From: an uncultured Lachnospiraceae bacterium
Lineage (GTDB): Bacteria; Bacillota; Clostridia; Lachnospirales; Lachnospiraceae
DNA: 64,000 nt
Assembly (NCBI GenBank): GCA_946566685.1
Contig: CAMNXA010000016.1
Coordinates: 1 to 64,000, forward strand
Direction: 5' to 3'
The notes beneath the pieces were generated by a model. The model saw only the letters and a list, made by a program, of their open reading frames with translations. It was not told the origin of the DNA and ran no database searches. This document shows, piece after piece, positions 59,988 to 64,000 of this stretch. Each line of letters starts with the position of its first letter. The stretch's first letter is position 1. The position numbers were made by a program, and so were the translations under genes.

Positions 59988-61472
59988 ATGCAGACGGTCA
60001 AGGTAAAATATTCCATCAAACATAAACTGATATTGCTTTCCATGGTGGTGGCGATCCCATTTCTGGTGATGGTCGTCTATCTGATCTATGCGCTTCATAA
60101 TTACAGCAAAGCCTATGACAATATTGTGAGCAATATGACTGTAGCAAACAACTATAATCTTAATTTCAAGGAAGAGATGGATGAGAGTCTTTATAAACTG
60201 GTGGTAGGCTATGTTACCTTCGAGACGGTGGGGGATGATAAGAGCCTGAAAGACCCCTATGTTTTGCTGAATGAACTGCGCAGTGAATTTGGCAACCTGA
60301 TGAGTATCACAACGGATGGAGAGAGCCGCGCCTGGCTTCAGATCCTGATGCGCAATATCGACACGCTGGAAGACCGCGTGGATGACATCAGGACAAACAT
60401 TGAGAATGATAATAGCTATGATATGAACATTGAGATGCTGGATAACAATATTTATATCATGACAGAACTAATTCAGGATAATATTCAGTCTTACATCTAT
60501 TATCAGACTAAGAGCATGGAACATCTGACGGAGCAGCTGAATGAGAGGGTAAATACTTTTACGGGATTTTGCGGTGTTCTGTTGTTTTTGCTGTTATTTC
60601 TGGTGGTAGCCCTGATCATTATGATCGTCACGGGCATCATTGAGCCGATCCAGGAACTGTCACGGGTCACACAAAAGGTGGCCAAAGGAGATTTCTCAGC
60701 ACGTGCCCCGGCAGATTCTGAAGATGAGGTGGCCGTGCTTGCGGACAGCGTCAACAGCATGACGGAGAGCATTGAAGGACTGGTGCGTAAGATTAAGGAA
60801 GACGAGCGCAAGATGCGCCGGGCGGATTTAAGACTCTTACAGGAACAGATCAACCCGCACTTTCTGTATAATACGCTTGATACGATCGTGTGGCTGATCG
60901 AGGGCAATGATCCCGAAAAGGCGGTCAACGTAGTTATGTCGCTGTCGGAATTTTTCCGGCTGGTGTTGTCTAAAGGGCGGGAGTATATTACCATACAGGA
61001 AGAAGAACTTCATATTAAAAGTTATCTGGAGATACAGCAGGTGCGTTACAGGGATATTCTGGAATATGAGATTCAGATCGCACCGGAATTGTATCAGTAT
61101 AAGATCCTCAAACTTACGTTGCAGCCGCTTGTGGAAAATTCACTATACCATGGCATCAAATATAAGCGGGCGAAAGGAACGATCAGCGTGACAGGGGTTT
61201 TGCAGGGTGACGAGATACGTTTTGTCGTGGAAGACAACGGTGCGGGCATGGATGAAGAGGAGCTGGAAAAGCTGAAAGGTGAGATCAATAAACCCTGTCA
61301 GGATACGGAGAAGGGCTTTGGGCTTGCCAATGTAAATGAACGCATCCGTATGAACTTCGGACAGGAGTATGGCATGCGGATTGAATCTGTTAAGGGGAAA
61401 GGAACCCGTGTGGAGATTGTCATTCCGGCAATTCCGTATGCAGCTGACAAAGGAGAGAACATAAATGAGTAA
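59988..61472 (+). CDS. LytS/YesM-type sensor histidine kinase
   Basis: This 494-aa kinase has TM1 at residues 12-36 and a helical extracytoplasmic region (40-190). TM2 near 193-222 is followed by HAMP (to about 270). A His_kinase domain follows with LLQEQINPHFLYNTLDTIVW, then HATPase with LVENSLYHGIKYK and GFGLANVNERI. This is the YesM type that pairs with AraC-type regulators and sugar transport. It overlaps the sugar-binding protein gene by 8 bp; the AraC-type regulator follows that gene. Confidence 0.93.
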   Translation: MQTVKVKYSIKHKLILLSMVVAIPFLVMVVYLIYALHNYSKAYDNIVSNMTVANNYNLNFKEEMDESLYKLVVGYVTFETVGDDKSLKDPYVLLNELRSEFGNLMSITTDGESRAWLQILMRNIDTLEDRVDDIRTNIENDNSYDMNIEMLDNNIYIMTELIQDNIQSYIYYQTKSMEHLTEQLNERVNTFTGFCGVLLFLLLFLVVALIIMIVTGIIEPIQELSRVTQKVAKGDFSARAPADSEDEVAVLADSVNSMTESIEGLVRKIKEDERKMRRADLRLLQEQINPHFLYNTLDTIVWLIEGNDPEKAVNVVMSLSEFFRLVLSKGREYITIQEEELHIKSYLEIQQVRYRDILEYEIQIAPELYQYKILKLTLQPLVENSLYHGIKYKRAKGTISVTGVLQGDEIRFVVEDNGAGMDEEELEKLKGEINKPCQDTEKGFGLANVNERIRMNFGQEYGMRIESVKGKGTRVEIVIPAIPYAADKGENINE

Positions 61473-62493
61473 GAAAAATGTATTTGTCAGAAGGCTGGTC
61501 ATTGTACTGTTCATCGTCATTTTGTCCCTGATGGTCGTGGGCGGACGGCTGTTTACTGATATAGAAGAGGATAATTCTGTAAGTGAAGAGGAGGATCGGA
61601 TCGTGGTGGGCGTGTCCCAGCTTGGGAGCGAGTCCGGCTGGCGGACTGCCAATACGGAATCTGTGCAGAACGCCTTTACCCAGCAGAACGGTTATTTCAT
61701 GATCTTCCAGAATGCCAGGCAGAAGCAGGAGAACCAGATTAAGACAATCCGCAGTTTTATCTCCCAGCGGGTAGATTACATCGTGTTCTCCCCGGTGGTG
61801 GAAACCGGATGGGAAACCGTGTTGCAGGAAGCGAAAGAGGCGGGGATTCCGGTTATCCTGATGGACAGAAATGTGAATATAAGAGACAGAAGCCTCTATG
61901 TAACCTGTGTGGGCAGCGATTTTGTGGAAGAAGGGGAGCGGGCAGGACGCTGGCTGGAAAAGGATCTTAAGAAACGGGGAATGAATGAGGGACAAGTCAA
62001 TATTGTGGTATTGAAGGGTACAGAGGGGTCTACCGCACAGATCGGGCGGACGATAGGATTTTCCACCGTGGCTTCCGATCATCTGAACTGGAATATCCTG
62101 GAACAGGAATACGCGGACTTTACTTCTGCCAAAGGCCGGGAAGTGATGGAGACTTTTTTGAAAAAATATCCGGATATTGACGTGGTGGTGTCCCAGAACG
62201 ATGATATGACATTCGGTGCGATCGAGGCTATCAAGGAGTCGGGCCAGACGGTGGGCATTGGCGGCGATATCACGATCATTTCCTTCGATGCGGTGCATGA
62301 TGCGCTTGAGATGGTGGCGAAGGGTATCATTAATGTGGATATCGAATGTAACCCTAATCAGGGGGAGTATTTATCACAGGTGATCGACATGCTGGAAGAT
62401 GGACAGGAAGTAGAGCAGCAGTATTATGTGGAAGAAAATGTTTTTACGATAGAGAATGTGACCCGGGAATTATTGGAGGAGAGGAATTATTAG
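61465..62493 (+). CDS. Membrane-anchored sugar-binding protein (periplasmic-binding type I)
   Basis: This 342-aa protein has an N-terminal membrane anchor (residues 9-30, no lipobox Cys). A type I sugar-binding fold follows, similar to YtfQ/RbsB proteins: IVVGVSQLGSESGWRTANTESVQNAF, YIVFSPVVETGWETVLQEAKEAGIPVILMDR, and the hinge region VVVSQNDDMTFGAIEAI. Its place between a YesM-type kinase and a YesN-type regulator, with no ABC permease or ATPase in view, suggests it presents ligand to the kinase. It could also serve a transporter beyond the window. Confidence 0.88.
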   Translation: MSKKNVFVRRLVIVLFIVILSLMVVGGRLFTDIEEDNSVSEEEDRIVVGVSQLGSESGWRTANTESVQNAFTQQNGYFMIFQNARQKQENQIKTIRSFISQRVDYIVFSPVVETGWETVLQEAKEAGIPVILMDRNVNIRDRSLYVTCVGSDFVEEGERAGRWLEKDLKKRGMNEGQVNIVVLKGTEGSTAQIGRTIGFSTVASDHLNWNILEQEYADFTSAKGREVMETFLKKYPDIDVVVSQNDDMTFGAIEAIKESGQTVGIGGDITIISFDAVHDALEMVAKGIINVDIECNPNQGEYLSQVIDMLEDGQEVEQQYYVEENVFTIENVTRELLEERNY

Positions 62494-62505
62494 AAAGGGG
62501 AAGGA

Positions 62506-64000
62506 ATGATGTTAAAAATATTTCTGGTGGAGGACGAGAGTATTGTCAGGGAAGGACTCAGGGATAATATGCCATGGGAACAGTATGGCTACCAGTTTGT
62601 GGGAGAGGCCAGTGATGGAGAGATGGCGCTGCCGCTCATACAAAAGACCAGGCCGGATGTTCTCCTGACGGATATCAAGATGCCCTTTATGGACGGGCTG
62701 TCCCTAAGCCGTATTGTCCATCAGGAATTTCCGGACATGAAGATCATTATCATCAGCGGCTATGATGACTTTGAGTATGCGAGGCAGGCAATCTCCGTAG
62801 GGGTGGAACAGTATCTTTTAAAACCCATCACCAGGGCAAATCTGCAAAAAGTGCTGACGGATTTAAAGGTAAAGATAGAAACGGAACGGGAGCAGCGCAA
62901 ATACCAGGAAAAATACCAGGATGAGTCCAGGGAATATGAACGGTTTTCCCGCACGAACTTTTTTGTCAAGGTATTTGAGGGCCGTATGCCTGTGCAGGAT
63001 ATCTATGAGGAGGCAGCGAAACTTTCCCTGAAGATCAATGCACCATGTTACAATCTGTTGATGTTTAATTTGCAGGAGAAGCGCGCCGGGGAGAATATGG
63101 GGTTTGAATCTGAGGACTTCGCCAGAAAGCGGGAAGAACTGCTGCATTACTTTGTACGCTATCCGGAAAACCTGGTCTTTCGCTGGAATGTCAATACTTA
63201 CGGCGTGCTGATCAAGGGCAATGCCGAGCAGATGCAGGAACTTGCGGATAAATATCTGGAAAATGTGGAACGGATCTGCCAGCCCACGGAAGATATTCTG
63301 GACTGGTATGCAGCCGTGGGAGAACCGGTGGAAAGACTGAGTCTCCTGGCAGAGTGTTACAGCAAGGTCAATCACCTTTTTGCCTATCGGTTCCTGATGC
63401 CCCATGTGCATATCTTTACGAAAGAAGTGACAGAGAATTACATGCCCCAGAGAGAGGGCAGTAAGATTGGGGACATTGATTACTCCAAAATGGATCCGGA
63501 ACTGTTTAAGGATTTTCTCCTCCGCGGCAGCAGGGAAGATATACCGGAATTTGTGGACAGTTACTTGCTGACCATCAACGAGGCGCTGCAGTCAACGATG
63601 TTCCAGAATTATCTGGTGCTGCATGTCCGCTTTGTGACGCTGGCCTATGTAGAATCCATCGGCGGAGACAAGGAAGAATTTATGGCGGAGGCAGACGGCG
63701 GACAGATGCAGGACAAAAATCTCTCTGTGGAAGAGATACCCCGCTATATCCGCAATATGTTGGATAAGGCCATGGAATTGCGGGACCGGGAATCTGACAA
63801 TCAGAGCAAACGGGTACTCAAGAAGGCGCTTGATTATATAGAAGAAAACTATTCTCAGGAGTCGTTTTCCCTAAACTCCGTGGCTGGAGAAGTCAATGTC
63901 AGCGCCAACTATTTCAGCGCAATCTTCAGTCAGGCCATGCAGATGACCTTTATTGAATATGTGACGCAGAAGCGGATGGACAAGGCCAAGAAACTTCTGC
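62506..64000 (+). CDS. YesN-type response regulator (receiver + AraC), 3' end missing
   Basis: At least 498 codons are open to the window end and not in the ORF track. The receiver domain (residues 1-120) has LVEDESIVREGLRDN, phospho-Asp in VLLTDIKMPFMDG, and YLLKPITRANL. A long helical middle region (130-430) follows. The AraC helix-turn-helix starts near 445 (LDYIEENYSQESFSLNSVAGEVNVSANYFSAIF) and is cut at KRMDKAKKLL. ATG 62506 has GGGGAAGG upstream. It is the output regulator of the upstream YesM-type kinase; likely targets are sugar uptake genes just beyond the edge. Confidence 0.93.
   Translation, partial: MMLKIFLVEDESIVREGLRDNMPWEQYGYQFVGEASDGEMALPLIQKTRPDVLLTDIKMPFMDGLSLSRIVHQEFPDMKIIIISGYDDFEYARQAISVGVEQYLLKPITRANLQKVLTDLKVKIETEREQRKYQEKYQDESREYERFSRTNFFVKVFEGRMPVQDIYEEAAKLSLKINAPCYNLLMFNLQEKRAGENMGFESEDFARKREELLHYFVRYPENLVFRWNVNTYGVLIKGNAEQMQELADKYLENVERICQPTEDILDWYAAVGEPVERLSLLAECYSKVNHLFAYRFLMPHVHIFTKEVTENYMPQREGSKIGDIDYSKMDPELFKDFLLRGSREDIPEFVDSYLLTINEALQSTMFQNYLVLHVRFVTLAYVESIGGDKEEFMAEADGGQMQDKNLSVEEIPRYIRNMLDKAMELRDRESDNQSKRVLKKALDYIEENYSQESFSLNSVAGEVNVSANYFSAIFSQAMQMTFIEYVTQKRMDKAKKLL

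Overview
The window looks like chromosome from a spore-forming member of the Clostridia, most likely Lachnospiraceae. That assignment is inference. It rests on spmA and spmB, a LysM-GH18 spore-coat-type hydrolase, FabK in place of FabI, the yaaO-yaaR-holB-ricT-trmN6-rsmI synteny, strong AGGAGG ribosome sites, moderate GC, and tRNA genes without an encoded CCA. No rRNA, prophage, complete insertion sequence or CRISPR array was seen.

Layout. 1-430: four tRNA genes (Tyr partial, fMet, Phe, Lys), a copied tRNA-Lys 3' end and a terminator. 535-2650: self-regulated BlaI/BlaR1-like pair. 2.8-5.7 kb: stand-alone PTS EIIC, CgeB-like glycosyltransferase, HD protein. 5.8-12.2 kb: a Bacillus-like housekeeping run (Orn/Lys/Arg decarboxylase, guanylate-kinase-like protein, YaaR, HolB, RicT, TrmN6, RsmI). 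12.2-19.4 kb: type II fatty acid synthesis in two transcription units, each with a FabT-type operator TTTGAnnnTCAAA in its promoter. The same site lies in front of a MarR/FabT gene 40 kb away at 56.3 kb, which ties them into one probable regulon. 19.5-22 kb: MFS transporter and a DUF4143 ATPase. 22.2-26.4 kb: a probable RiPP locus with an ACG-repeat precursor, a radical SAM/SPASM maturase, a flavin/ferredoxin protein, a nitroreductase, a Sir2-like protein and a divergent HxlR regulator. 26.5-33.1 kb: AraC regulator, FtsX-type ABC exporter and a two-component system whose response regulator is frameshifted in an A-run.

33.2-35.2 kb: spmA followed by an AT-rich MNT-HEPN toxin-antitoxin pair, which is followed by a second, diverged copy of the last ~220 bp of spmA. 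The spmA terminator hairpin occurs a third time at 40.57 kb, and spmB sits alone at 51.07 kb. 35.3-51 kb: mixed accessory and metabolic genes (DUF1349, fructosamine kinase, LysM-GH18, AgrC/AgrA-like pair, InlB-repeat surface protein, hemerythrin-CheX-like fusion, hybrid kinase, FAD oxidoreductase, ROK fructokinase, SGNH esterase). 52-53.9 kb: an Lsa-type ABC-F gene behind a leader ORF and attenuator. 53.9-64 kb: GH13 amylosucrase-like enzyme, membrane-linked Mrr-like nuclease, FabT, DUF885 peptidase, GGDEF protein, and a LytS/YesM-type kinase, sugar-binding protein and YesN-type regulator operon that runs off the end.

The most promising system is the ACG-repeat RiPP locus with its candidate operators. 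Next are the FabT regulon, the spmA/MNT-HEPN rearrangement and the ABC-F attenuator. All functions come from motif reading without database searches.
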